64,000 nucleotides of DNA from Primula veris (Eukaryota; Streptophyta; Magnoliopsida; Ericales; Primulaceae): contig OY821749.1 in the NCBI GenBank assembly GCA_963682055.1, forward strand, positions 18,798,631 to 18,862,630, in the 5' to 3' direction. A program made the position numbers and the translations under genes. A model generated the notes under the pieces. The model was not told the DNA's origin and did not search any database. It saw only the letters and a program-made list of their open reading frames with translations. Of this stretch, positions 1 through 12,700 are shown piece after piece. Within the stretch, counting starts at the first letter, position 1; each line of letters starts with the position of its first letter.

Positions 1-1
1 T

Positions 2-1591
2 CTCACCCTTGAGACTGAAATGGAAGGAAATGGAAAACTACAGAGTTTGCACAATATTTTACTTCGTACTTATAATGATCTCCCTTATCACCTGAAGATC
101 TGTTTTCTATACTTGAGCATTTTTCCTGAAAATTACTTGATGGATCACTGGAGATTAGTTCGCTTATTTGTTGCTGAAGGATTTGTCGAACCAAAAGAAG
201 GGATGGCGATAGAAGAAGTTGCTGAGAACTACCTTATGGAGCTGGAAAATCGAAGTTTAATATTTGTGGAGGATCGAAGCACCAATGGCACAGTAAAAAC
301 ATACCATATCCATGGGATGTGGCGTGAACTTATCTTACCTAAGTCAATGGAGCAGAACCTTGTCATTATAGCTGGTTCACAAAACGAAAATAAATGGCCA
401 AACAAAGTCAGGCGTTTGTCGATTCATGATGGCTTTCAGAATTGGAAAGAAACCAAGCACTTTACAAATCAACTTCGCTCGCTGCTCATATTTGGGTTGA
501 CAGATAAAAGATCTGCATTGCTTCTGTTAGCCTCTTTGAGAGCTGGTGCAAGATTGCTTAAGGTTTTAGACTTCAGAGGTTTGCCACTTACAACTTTACC
601 TGAAAAAAATATAAAATTGCCTCATCTCAAATACTTAAGTTTGAGGGGAACGGGGATAAAGGAAATTCCCAAGTCAATCGGGAACCTCCAAATGTTGGAG
701 ACATTGGACCTTAAGGAAACTCTAGTCACCGTGTTACCCAACGAGATCACTAAGCTCCACTATCTTCGCCATCTTTTGGTGTATCGCTATCTTCATAAAC
801 CTTTCTATCTTCCTTTTGGCGATCAAATCGGATTTGGAGCCATAAAGGAAATAAGTAATTTATCCTGTTTGCAGAAGCTATGCTCGATAGAACTGAATCA
901 AGTAATCCCTAATGAGGATATAATAATTGAAATTGGGAAACTAAGCCAACTGAGGAGAATAAACATTCTAAATGTAAAGAATGAAGATGGCAGAGAATTA
1001 TGTTCATCCCTTGAGAAGTTGAGCAACCTCCGTTCGTTGTCAATTGGTGCCAAGAATGCAGATGAGATCCTTAATCTTGAATCTCTTTCTTCACCTCCTC
1101 AATTCCTCCGAACACTCATTCTTAAATGCCGTTTGGAGAAGTTACCACATTGGATTTCTTCTCTGCGGGATGTGGTTAGACTGGATCTTCGGCATAGCAA
1201 GTTAACGGATGATCCTCTTAAGCAACTTCAAGGCCTTCGTAATCTAGCCGAACTTTTGCTTGAACGGGCTTATGAAGGAGAAGAGTTGTCTTTTGATACT
1301 GGCGGATTTCAAAAACTAAAGACACTGGTGCTTGATTCTTTAAGTAATTTGAGACATGTTAAAGTGATCAAGGGTGCTATGCCTGAACTTGAAAAGCTAC
1401 ATATATTTGGGTGTTTGTTTTTGGATAAACTTCCATCTGGAATCGAATTTCTTTCGTGTCTAAAAGATCTTCAGCTGATCGACCTGTCTGGTACATTGAT
1501 TTCAGATGCGGATTATCAGAATATTGCACACATCTCGAAGGTGTTAACGGGAGTTTCTAAAGATGGTCAATGGAGACGTCATCACTTCTAA
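2..1591 (+). CDS. CC-NBS-LRR (NLR) resistance protein, 3' part only
   Basis: This is the C-terminal part of an intracellular immune receptor of the RPM1-like CC-NB-ARC-LRR class. The frame is open to the left edge (codons precede the Met at 20), so the coiled coil and most of the NB-ARC domain lie outside the window. Visible in order, counting from the Met at 20: an RNBS-D motif (CFLYLSIFPE, about residues 28-37), the end of ARC2 with the MHD-type site near residue 97, then leucine-rich repeats to the stop (repeats such as LPHLKYLSLRGTGIKEIP). The MHD site reads I-H-G, with Gly where Asp is usual. In the family this site holds the nucleotide in the off state, so the change may alter gating; that is inference. 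The reading frame is uninterrupted and ends at a TAA at 1589-1591. No neighbouring gene is evident for 4 kb. Confidence 0.9.
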   Translation, partial: LTLETEMEGNGKLQSLHNILLRTYNDLPYHLKICFLYLSIFPENYLMDHWRLVRLFVAEGFVEPKEGMAIEEVAENYLMELENRSLIFVEDRSTNGTVKTYHIHGMWRELILPKSMEQNLVIIAGSQNENKWPNKVRRLSIHDGFQNWKETKHFTNQLRSLLIFGLTDKRSALLLLASLRAGARLLKVLDFRGLPLTTLPEKNIKLPHLKYLSLRGTGIKEIPKSIGNLQMLETLDLKETLVTVLPNEITKLHYLRHLLVYRYLHKPFYLPFGDQIGFGAIKEISNLSCLQKLCSIELNQVIPNEDIIIEIGKLSQLRRINILNVKNEDGRELCSSLEKLSNLRSLSIGAKNADEILNLESLSSPPQFLRTLILKCRLEKLPHWISSLRDVVRLDLRHSKLTDDPLKQLQGLRNLAELLLERAYEGEELSFDTGGFQKLKTLVLDSLSNLRHVKVIKGAMPELEKLHIFGCLFLDKLPSGIEFLSCLKDLQLIDLSGTLISDADYQNIAHISKVLTGVSKDGQWRRHHF

Positions 1592-4500
1592 AAACAGATT
1601 AAGCAGACACTTCTAAAGAACATACAAAACATCTCTACTCCTGGTGAATCCGAATCGAAAGAAAAACCTGCCTGGATACTCAATCCTCCATTTATAATCT
1701 TTCTATTTTGGTATCTGGTCCTTATTGTCAATAGTATGTATTGTTATTTTCTCTAAAATATAATCAATTTTCTGTTCAGTGTGTAATTTAAAAAAAAATG
1801 TTTGCCAACTTATATCCTATCAAGAAGGTCACAAAAGGTACATTGTTTTGTAGCTTTAGCTACAACACAATGAAAACCCTACAAAATAACATTTCAGTTC
1901 CATTTATAGTGCTCACTCATCTATACTACCAAGTTCCAACCATAATTACCGGGAAACTTGTTTCCCATTTCAAAATCCGTCTCTCTCTTTTCCTGTTTCT
2001 CGCTTTTTTGTTTCCCATTTCCTGTTATTTCAGCTATGGATAAAGTTCGCACTTCACAATTACGTGAATCAATAAGGTCATGAAGAATTACTTGTATTAA
2101 TTGCATTAGCAAATTAATTTATTTTTGCCTGACTACAGTTTTCAAGTACTTTTGCTTTAGCAATGTTTGTAACTGTGTTTAGTAATCGATATATCCTTAG
2201 CCTTATTAGGGGTCTACCTTGTTTCAAAATTATTACCAAATTTGTAGGACTATATAAATGGAATATTCATTATCCAATTCCTTTTTCTCTTCATCTTCAT
2301 GTTTTACATTTACCAAATAAACTGCTTTTACTATCTGAATATATACTTTTGTTCCATAAGCAGTGAAGCCTAAGCTGCCCGTCTGAACCACCAGACCAGT
2401 TCACACACTTAAAAAAATTATTTACATAATTATATATAGAAAACAAATTTTACAACCACAATTAAATTTTGCTAAGATACATATGGCTCAATTTAACTTA
2501 TACGAGTATTTTCTTTAGAAATCAAGAACATTATACTACCAAACAAGAGATACAAACCAGAAACATACCTCAAAGCTACTTCAAACAAAACATGGAAACT
2601 TACCTAATCATGAACATTAGCCAAAGACAAACACAATGGAAACCTACACTATTACAGGTCAGTACAATGAGCAACAGCAACCAAAACAGCCTTCAAAACA
2701 CAATAACAAGATGTGTCCTAGAGAATCCCCGGACACAGACCAAAACAACGCCCAAACAATCTTTATGCTAGCAACATCATCTCCAAATTCAAACCCACAA
2801 TAGCTTCAATCAAACACTTCCCAGATGCAAATGCAGCACATATGTAATAGACCAAAACTACCACGAAAAAGTTTGGATTACGATAAATACCTCCACGTGC
2901 TTGTATCAACAAACAGCAGCAAAAACAATAATTAGGACTGGAGTTGCATTTTTAGACCACTTTGTCAGTTGTTGTACATACAACAATCATTATTAGATTA
3001 AAAACATATTGGAACGTTGTTCCTATTTTCTTTGGCTATGTTATTATAAGGTCGAAAATTTAATTGTATTATTGTTCACATTACATGTGGACTCGGGACT
3101 AATTGTTCAATAGACTGTATATGGTAGCAGAAAGCAATTTCCAAACATGTTTTGGCTGTATACTTTGGTTAAGAAACTAGAGATTTGTCCCATGTAGTCT
3201 ACTTTTGAACAAGAAGTTGAATTATTTTGTGTTAACAATCGCTTCTTCAAACAACAATAGAACATCTGCAGTGTTTGGTTGTTCTGTGTTAACATATTAA
3301 CAATTTTGCAGTGTTCTTTTCAAAATAGACATTCTGAATATGTCACGTATCGGAAGTTGTCATGATTTTGTATTTAATTTATTCTGAAGTCATTAGATAA
3401 CGCGGTATAGTTAAAAGGTCAAACATAGATCAATCAGATGTTTATGGCTAACAAATAGTTGACTTCATAAAATATTCTAGTCCTCTATGTTTGACTTGAG
3501 AGGAGTTAAGTTAAAACAAAAAAGAAACAAACTAGAATCGATTAAAAAAACAATAGTATGCATATTTTTATATTATTAGTTTAGGAAAAATATAATATTT
3601 CATTGGGAAAAAGCTAATAGAGGACTCCAGCAAGCCTACATAGAGACCACCAAGAAATAGTTCAATAATGTTGTAGAACATGAAGTTAAAAAAAAAAAGT
3701 TGATAAACAAAGTTTGTAAAAAAGGTATGCTGTCCCAATAAACCGATTAACAATAATCGTAATATCAGATATCAGCGTCTTCTTATATGCAGGGGATTAC
3801 GGTGTGATGGAACAACAGATCGGCGCAGCTGTGGTCTGCAGTGGAGAGGTAGGATCCTGATGCGTCGTATCGTAGTCCTGATACATGACATTGATTAGAG
3901 TATAGAATGATAGAGACACTTCGAGAATTAGAAGAGATTTTGAAAATTACTACAGAGGATTAAAAGAGACATAATTGAGACTAGAGAGGATATCTTAGAA
4001 AGATAAAGAGTTGTATAAGGTTTACCTCCAAATTATTTTTTAAAAAAAGAGCAAAACTAAACAAGCTTAAAATCTTAAACTGACTTGGTCTGGCTAACAC
4101 CCTCGTTATCACACTATTTGACTAAAACAAATAATTTCACAATCATACTTGGTCACGTAAATTTGTTAATAGCCTACTAGTAATATATATTTGTGCAAGT
4201 AGTAGCTAGATACAGAGTCATTGATACAAAGTCTTGTTGCCTGGTTGGTAACACGTAACTGGCGTTTTGCAAGCTCGTTACTTGCCATAATATCTGCAAC
4301 TTGCCTTTTTTTAATCGTTTGATACGTCTAGTTTTTGTTTTCTAAATGGTAAAGATACATTTTGTCCGGTAATTTAATTTACGGTTTGTTAACTAGATGT
4401 GGGGATACCTAATAGGCTAATAACCTTGAGCAACGGTGGGAGATTCATAATTTGTGGGGTGGTAGAGATTCAATGGAGGAGGAAGAGACGGTCGTCCTTG

Positions 4501-5660
4501 GCAATGAAGTTGTCAATTAGTGGGATGCATAGATAACGGGAGAGAAGAGAGAACATGTGAGTAAAGAAAACGTCAGAGAAGAAAGAGAACACGATAGATG
4601 CAATTGGCAGTTGCCGTTGTTAACTTGTTATCTCTGTTCCTTGTGTACTCAACTGAAAGAATTACCGTAACTCTCTAAAATCGTATCTCAACTTAATTTC
4701 ATCTTGAAATAATAAGATAGGCGAATTCTTATATTCAGTCAATCGGTACAAAATTTACTGTGTTTTTGTACACTTTCTCACGGTTAATTTGTCTACCCAT
4801 TTTTTTCAGCTTCTTGCTTATTAGATTAAAGTTTAGAATGATGAAAAAATCAAAGAATATAAAATAGAGTAATGATATAGATATAGATTTTTTGACACAC
4901 ACATGCACAACTCATTGATGATAATTTGATCAATGTATACCGAGAAATGGACTTCGTTAACCCTGTGCACGAATGTTAGTCAGAAATATTTTTACCTACA
5001 TCATCACCCGATATGAAATATGAGAGACATCAGAGACGGCAAAAAAAAAATTTGAATACACTTGCCAAATAACTATAAGACATAGAGAAAAGCTAGGATT
5101 CAACTACTGGGTCTCACTAAGTACTAGTAACAGTAACATCATGATAACAACACTTTACATAAGCATTAACATACCAGCCAAAAATATTGACTAATGAATA
5201 GAAAATATATACTTCACGATCAAGCTTAGTCACAAATTCTGTAGTTTTATTCTTTTTACAAAGTCGTTTATCCAAAGTCGTATATACAGTGTTATGACCT
5301 GGTTTTTGGTGACACGCCGTTGGCATAGGCAAGCTATGGCTATGTCGAGCTTGGTTTCTTTATCACTAATCACTGGGTAAGTGACGTCTTAGTTGATTGA
5401 TTTATTAATCTCACAATTTGTCCACTAGGTTGTATGGCTTCGGCTTTTAAGCTGCTAATCACCACAACATATAAACATTAAAACATGGCACCATTATTGA
5501 TTATTCTATTATACATATTCATACAGAATCTCCAGTAAATTGACCAAAAAGATTATCAGTAGTTCAGTACGTATATAGGGCAAAGTTGACAGTGGCAACT
5601 GGCAATACTGTATAGAGCAATGCTGACAATATCAATAACACGGGTACGTTATTGTTCAAT
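1592..5660. other. gene-free AT-rich stretch after the NLR
   Basis: I see no supportable gene here. Short open frames lack family resemblance and codon structure. The NLR 3' UTR presumably lies in the first few hundred bases. No repeat with clear ends was recognised. Confidence 0.5.
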
Positions 5661-5667
5661 ATATGAC

Positions 5668-5960
5668 AAATGACGATGGAGAAAATACACACACACAAAA
5701 TGCAGAATGATGAGCAAAGAGTACCCAAAAACCCATTACTTGCAAAAGGTGGTTTCTTTTCAAATTATTTTCAGATGATCAACAATAATATATGGAATAC
5801 TAATCTCTTTAATGGAGCGCACGTCTTGAGAACCACTACTCCCGGTGCCACTACAAGAAACTTTATCTCTCCTCAACGGACGAGACTGCTTCTTCAAATA
5901 ACAAGAGTTCCACTGTCCTCCATCATGAGCATAATAATCCATCAGATAATCCACCTTGTC
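5668..5960 (-). pseudogene. DPH1 3'-end fragment (copy 1)
   Basis: About 5835-5960 on the minus strand matches the last 45 or so codons of the DPH1 exon at 9797-10724: the MDYYAxDGGxWNSCY segment, the KKQSRPLRR segment and the GTGSS tail are recognisable. The adjoining 5668-5760 matches the 3' flank of the intact gene (a shared tract around TGGAGAAAATACAC). Nothing of the enzyme core is present, so this is a non-functional relic. Confidence 0.75.
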
Positions 5961-6075
5961 GCCTTTATCATTAATTTAAATTACAGAAATTGATATCTTA
6001 TTTCCCACAATCTAAAATACTCACTTTTTAAATTCATGTTTCCGTAGCTAAAGACTCAATGTCTCGTGAGCGTAC

Positions 6076-6332
6076 CTAGTTTGGTTGCATCTTTTGTGGG
6101 GTGATTTTGGGCATGAAGTCCCGTGGTCCTACAAAAGATTCGTTTGGCTATATTTTAATGTCCGGAATATATATCCGGTTTGGAATCTAAATGACCCAAA
6201 TCGGGTAGGTGTTGTATTTATAATCCTTGGGTTATAAGTGTAAGGGTCTTTTCTAAGACCGACACAATCCCGCCCAGACTCATTATCCCAGGACTAGAAG
6301 TCCCACAACCAAACGATGTGTTAGTCTCTTAA
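6076..6332. mobile_element. possible MITE with TTTGGTTG ends
   Basis: The left end contains GTTTGGTTG followed by TTGTGGGG. The right end contains the reverse complement, CCCACAACCAAAC. The segment between is more GC-rich than its surroundings. No target duplication could be fixed, so the limits are approximate and the call is tentative. Confidence 0.28.
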
Positions 6333-6534
6333 AGTCGAGTAAAACAGTATACACTCGGTTAAATTCCCCCAACTTGGAAACAGTTCAGCATTCTAGTTCA
6401 CTCCTTATTCTATAATCAATACTATAAGCTAACCTAATTTATCTATATGTTTTGTTCTCTAAGCTACTTGAGTGTTCACTGCACTCCTCAACAGCAATAA
6501 TTCTTATAATTACAACAATTCAATATTATCACTG

Positions 6535-7290
6535 AAAATGCAGACATCATTCCACACGGTAAAGAGGAACTCACACGCTAATAGGATGCAATCACTCACT
6601 AATGGTAAGAGTAAGCTTTCTTTAGCTAAGCAAAAATATTTCATCGAAACACAGATCTCTTTGCTGGTACACATTAACTACTCAAATCGCCATAATAAGA
6701 GTTCCTCTCTCCTCCATCTTAAGCATAATAATCCATCAGATAATTGCCTGTCATTTCCTTCAGCTTTCCCATCTTCTTCACCACACTCACAACATGATTC
6801 AGAACAACCCAAATCAACTTTCTCCTCTCTTCCCCTCTCCCACCATCCTGGGAAATTTCAGAGAGCAATATCGTCTTCTAACGGTGACAAAAGAGGAACC
6901 TATAAAGCATCTCCCTGATGGATCGACAACCTAGGAGAAGCTACTTGCACACAAGCCTCCACCGAGTCCCCAAACAACATGATAATAACTTCCTGTTTAT
7001 GGGTTGTATTATACGCCTTAATCCTTGTGGTCGCTATCATAAACACCTCTAAATAGAAACTTATGTCCGAGACAAACACAACAACCGCCTCACTATTTTC
7101 ATCAATTAAAAACCCCTGTTTAATCGCCGAGAATTCCAAGTTTCCAACACCTCCCTGCCCAACAAGAATTTAACAGAGAGACAAAAACCCTAAAATCCAA
7201 TATTCTATAATTCAGATTTCGCGGCCCTTATAGCTGGAGCAAAGTGGATCATGCCCGTCAAAATCAAACTCAAAAGGTATCCAAATTTGA
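6535..7290 (-). pseudogene. DPH1 exon-2 pseudogene (copy 2)
   Basis: This is a decayed copy of the second DPH1 exon plus its 3' flank. Recognisable pieces are an FVSD-x5-LEVFMIA segment, an FGDSVEA segment followed by VASPRLS, and DNA matching the start of the exon near 7215-7285. The middle of the domain (the stretch after IKAY in the intact gene) is deleted. The cluster-binding cysteine that precedes PRLS in the intact copy is Ser here. Downstream frames are scrambled. It lies between a smaller 3' fragment and the intact exon, all in the same orientation, which points to serial tandem duplication. Confidence 0.8.
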
Positions 7291-7937
7291 TTGTTATAAA
7301 TTTTCAAACAACTAATTTAACATCAATTTTGATATCCAGAAACACATATAAGCAAGGGATTAGGCTCTGATTGACAGGAACCAACCACGGATATTAACAA
7401 TGACATTTGTTGATAACATTTGCTGATGGACCAATAATTTAACACTGCAAGTGATGTTATCGAGGACAATGACATTTGTTGATAACTACTCATTTTTATT
7501 ACTTTTCGCAAAGGTATAAGAGCTGATATTAACAATAACCATGCAATTCTAGATGGAGGAATATAATTTTAAAATTGTATAATACTACTTACTGTAATCA
7601 ATTATACATATGAACCTAATTATATAGGACACCCATTAAATGGCATAACGCAAATTAATTTTGCATGTACCGCGTACCAAAATAGCGTACATCCCAAGCC
7701 TACTGTGTACCGAGACAATTAAAGTACCACGTTCACATACCCATCCCACGTACCCAGCATATCACGACCCTGGCAACATAAAACAGGCTAATCTAATGAA
7801 TAGACGGTTATGTTTGGTGGATATGCAAAGATGCAAATTCTTGAGGAAGAAATGTAGTACAAAGTGCAACAATGAAACATGTCTATTTTTATTTCTCGAT
7901 TTGTGCATATTATATTACATTCAAGAAGTATTTATCA
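7291..7937. other. no gene seen
   Basis: AT-rich spacer between the DPH1 pseudogene and a tandem duplication. One short stretch (7660-7790) is richer in C and GTACC-type words, but it has no ends that identify an element. Confidence 0.4.
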
Positions 7938-8320
7938 GTATCAACTGGTGTCTCTCACCTAAGAAAATTGATTATTTATATAAACAAAATAATCAGGTGG
8001 GTTGCAAAAATAGAGAGCTCGGAAATCAAATTAAAAGTAAAATTTTCTCAACAGCAGATACAAATTCACAGGCTTATAAGGTGATCAACTAGTTATAGAA
8101 ACCAAGATTTTGAAATTCATAAAATAATCGACGGTATCAACTGGTGTCTCTCACCTAAGAAAATTGATTATTTATATAAACAAAATAATCAGGTGGGTTG
8201 CAAAAATAGAGACTCGGAAATCAAATTAAAATTAAAATTTTCTCAACAGCAGATACAAATTCACAGGCTTATAAGGTGATCAACTAGCTATAGAAACCTA
8301 GATTTTGAAATTCATAAAAT
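7938..8320. repeat. two-copy tandem repeat, period 196 bp
   Basis: Two direct copies (7938-8125 and 8134-8320) start with GTATCAACTGGTGTCTCTCA and are almost identical. They differ by a one-base indel in GAGAGCTCGG and a few substitutions. They are separated by about 8 bp. The high identity indicates a recent local duplication. No coding role is visible. Confidence 0.9.
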
Positions 8321-9654
8321 GGTCACAAATGACAACATTCATAGTACTATAGTTATATAATATATAGTCAACTTTCAAAACATCTGCGACAAGAAATATT
8401 TCAGTTTTCAAGTTCGATCCCGTCAAAAAAGGAAAACGGAAATGATATTTAATCATTCTACAAGAGCAGTGTTGTAAAGGGATATTTTATAGATCTTGCG
8501 TTTTCGAAGGAAGAACTTATTTCAACTTGATTCAGAAGCCTAGAAGGCCTTTATGTTCTAGAGGATGTTGAGCTTCCCTTTTGTGCTTAGGTAAGTCTAA
8601 AACAGCAACATTCAAGATTTCTGCATTCCTTGCTCCTTCATAGTGAAATGTACTTCCTCTACTGAAAGTTACTGAGCACAGGGGAAAAAGAAAGGTTCTT
8701 TCTCACGCAGATAAAGATAAATGCATGTGCATATCCAATTTATCTTGCACCAAAGAAAGCCTTTAAGAAAAACTCACGAACAATAGAAGTTTAATGATAT
8801 TTCAATACTGAGTATGTTTGAAGCTACATTACGAGAGAACATTCGAATAGCTTGCATCTTACTATCTATAATAAAGTGTCGCCCTTCCCTGACTTCTTAT
8901 TCCATTAGTAAGGTCATTCAAAGCTCTATACGTTTCAATGGAAACCCCTTTCTCTCATAAAGTTCTTATTCAAATAACCAACTGATGATCTCAGTTAACT
9001 AATTAAATAACCGTTCTTAAGTATATTCAATAATCAGTATAAACCAATACCCTTCCTATTTCAATAAACATCACAGCACACATCAACAAGTTAAACTTCA
9101 ACTCCTTATACATTGTTATATGTTACAAAGACAGTTACCATGTAAAGGTGTTTATAAAAAAAAAAACTCAATTTTTTAATCTAGAGTGCTTAATGCGTTG
9201 TTACACTTGTTTGGGGTTTGCACCTTATGGTTATTTACAGATTTGTCAATGAAATTATTACCGAGAAAAATATATTTCCCAATAAGAATTTGTTTTCAAG
9301 GCCAATTTTACAAGCTAAATAGGAAGCTCCTTTGAACAGTATTCAAAACTTTCTGTGATGTCCCTGTTCGAAATACCCTACAAAAATAAATGTTGTTCTG
9401 CTGCACATTTCTAAGGACAGCTCTTTATTTCCAAAAGTTCCTGGACAGCCATCTCTAACTCTATATAGCCAATTTGAACCTTAGCTAACTAATTCAACAT
9501 CCTTAACGGTCCTCATCCGATAATGAGTAGAAACGAATACCCAACAAAAATATGTTGTGTTCTCTAAACAGCCCAAGTGCAAACGCCAAAATCGACAAAG
9601 AGAATAAACACTACAACAAGGTTATCTAAAATAATTTAATATAATTACGGACAA
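8321..9654. other. spacer downstream of DPH1, no gene seen
   Basis: AT-rich spacer. The right-hand part probably includes the DPH1 3' UTR and flank, which is shared with the two pseudogene copies to the left. No further gene or bounded element was found. Confidence 0.4.
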
Positions 9655-9796
9655 TGGAGAAAATACACTTTGTAGGCAAAATGAATATTAGAAGATGCAA
9701 AAACTCACTAATTGCAACAGCAAGCTTTGTTTTCACACTTTCTTCGGATGTTCAACAAAAATCCATCACGCACACGAGTCTTGTAAATGAAGAGAA

Positions 9797-12700
9797 TTAA
9801 CAACTACTCCCAGTGCCATTACAAGCAACTGCATCTCTCCTCAAGGGACGAGACTGTTTTTTCGAGTAACAAGAGTTCCAATCTCCTCCATCCTGAGCAT
9901 AATAATCCATTGGATAATCCACCTCATCGCCTTTATCGTTTTCTAATAAATCACCACCTTTATTGTCTTCGTCTTCATCACCACACCCACGACACGATTT
10001 ATCTCTCGAACAACCCAAATCAACATTCTTCTTTCTCTCCCTTTCCCACCACCCTGGCAAGTCACCGAGAGCAATCTCGGCCTCAAATGGCGTCAAAAGA
10101 GGCACCTTGAAAGCATCCCCCCAATCGATCGACAACCTAGGACAAGCTATTTGCACCCAAGCCTCAACCGAGTCCCCAAACAACGCGATCCTCATTGGCG
10201 AAAGCTCTGACATCAAAACAACTGTAGCAGACAACCCTTTATCTCGCATCTTCTTCTCTAACCTCTCTAGAATTTTTGGGTTCCCTTGCCTACCTAGCGT
10301 ACCCATCACAATCCCCCAATTCTTAGCTCCCCTTGCTCTCTCTATCGCTCTCCTCCTCACCTCTTTCATACCCATATGATCATACTCCTCCAAAAACAAC
10401 TTCCCTATATACGGATCGTATCTATATGCCTTAATCCCCGGATTCGCGATCATAAACGCTTCCAGATGAAACCTCCCATCTGACACAAAAATAAGCACTG
10501 TCTCATCATTTTCTGAACCTGAAAATCCTTTTTTAGAAACCGTCGGCGCAGTACACCCCAACACCTCCCCAGCCGATAAAGGTTTCGACTGGGGAACCAG
10601 AACTCTAAACCCTAGTTTCTCCAGCTCAGGTTTTGCCGCCCTTATCGCGGACCCAAACTGGATGGTGCCCGCCAATACTAGGTTAAAAGGGTGTTTAAAA
10701 TTCATCTCCACAGTCTCGACCAATCTGTCAACATCGATATTATCAACAAACACACATTAGACAGGGAATTACCGTATGATCGAAGGGTACGATAAACTAT
10801 GTACTATTTTAGAATCTTCTAAAACATTACAGTTGCTTATAAAAAAAAGCTCAGTTTTTTCTCGCAAATTTCAAAACCACCCACCAAACACCCTTTGCTC
10901 ATAACAGATAGTAAAAGATATCTTCTTTTTGCTAATAAGCTAAGAATAATATTCTTCTTATCCGCATCCAAGGAGAAAGAAAGAGAGAGGGGGTGGGAAT
11001 TGTGCTATTTAAGCATTTCGCACAATTTCACTCCAAATCCATCAAATTAGCGTCAAAATGTCAAAATTTACAGACAAAAAACATTTTTTACTTCGAACGT
11101 GAGACTATAATAGTAAATTTGATATGATTTAACTACTCAATTCGGATATTTCAAAAAATAAAACAGAGAAAATTAGCTAAACAGGAAGTAGTTAAATATT
11201 TGATCACAAACAAAAAAGAGAAAATGATGGTAAAAACCAAGTAGATACAAAAAGGGTCAAAAAATAGTTCAAAAATATTATAATTTGCAACCCCGTAAAA
11301 TAACACTTTGTATTTAGCAACCCCACAATCTTATTCTGTTATTTCTGACTCTGCTCCTGTATACGGGTGGTGTATGAATATGGTAGTAAAAATCAAGTCA
11401 TAACAAAAATGTTATGTAGAAAGATCAAAACCAGTCATAGTGGCATCTCCTACGTTCGAAATAAGGTACTGTAACGATCCTAAGGTGATGTAGTGTAAAC
11501 TACATTATCCCACATCGGTAGTGTAAGCTACATTTGTGTTGTATATAACTCTATAGGCACCCTCCCTTATATAACCGGTTTTATAGGGTGAGTTCTACCT
11601 ATGGAGATCAGTTTGAAAATAGTAGTATCTGTTATGGGCAGAACTTCGAACATCAGGTGTTCGATGAAATTCCTCAACCGCACCTACATCAAGAACCTTG
11701 GAGAATGGAAATGCCATCATATTCCCCGTACTCTTCCGTGCCTTCATTTGGTCTATCACCACCCCCACGTCCTCCAACCGAACCTCCGTGGCAACTACAA
11801 CACAATTCTCCATCAAATTTCCATCCTACCCCGCCTTATTTGTCACCATCGCAGACCCATTTTACTTCACAATCCCACGTACAACAACCGAACCAATTAT
11901 ACTTCCCAGACCACCACAGCCAGCAACAAAACACCTCATTCACTTACACTAACACAGCCCCATGCTCGCAAGCAGTGTTCGCCTGCAATGAACATAATTC
12001 ATTGTACATGTCGCTGCCTAACACTCACTCACCGCCACCCCCTCAAGTTCAACCTTATAATGTCCACAACCACGCCTTAGTACAACATTCACATACCTGC
12101 TTACCACCTCCAGCCTCTACACCTTTCAATTCACACCTTAACAACCATCTTGATCCACACACAAGTCAACATATTACACTCCAAACAATAAACTGTGATG
12201 AACCTGAATTCCCTTAACGGAGAATACATACATACCTCAATCCATGGTTTCGCACCACCAAAATACTTCACCTACAACCATGACTACACAACTTGGGATA
12301 GAAACAAACATAATCGAGCAAACGAATTGGGATGAAATTTTTGAAGAACAAAAGACTAAAATGGAGAACAAGTTTACAGAGCATAACAAGAAGATGGAAG
12401 ACATTATTAGGAAAATTTGTGAACACTTGCAAGAGGAAGAGAACAATCATTATGAAGAAGAAACGGGTAATGGAGCGTCTCGGATCAATTCCCAAGAAGC
12501 TTTCGTGAAACATTCTATGGTTCATCAGGTAATTGTTGAAATACCCTCTGAAGAAGTCCCATCAAAGTTATTTGAGATTTTATCAACATCGTTTGCCCTT
12601 ACACCGACGACGGGTGATGAAATGAAAGACTTGATAAACCTGCCGCATCAAGCCATTCAAAACGAATTAAAGGAGCAAACACGAATGAGCGAAGATCGAG

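Noticed and set aside
2469..2771. 100-codon plus-strand frame
   Set aside because: No family resemblance; rich in Thr/Asn/Gln from AT- and CA-rich DNA.
5117..5332. Possible duplication of a tract near 4110-4300 at 5200-5340
   Set aside because: Only short shared words; the similarity is too weak to call by eye.
8857..8900. A second Helitron-like 5' end (TCTTACTATCTATAATAAAG)
   Set aside because: No hairpin plus CTAG-type 3' end was found downstream, so no element could be delimited.
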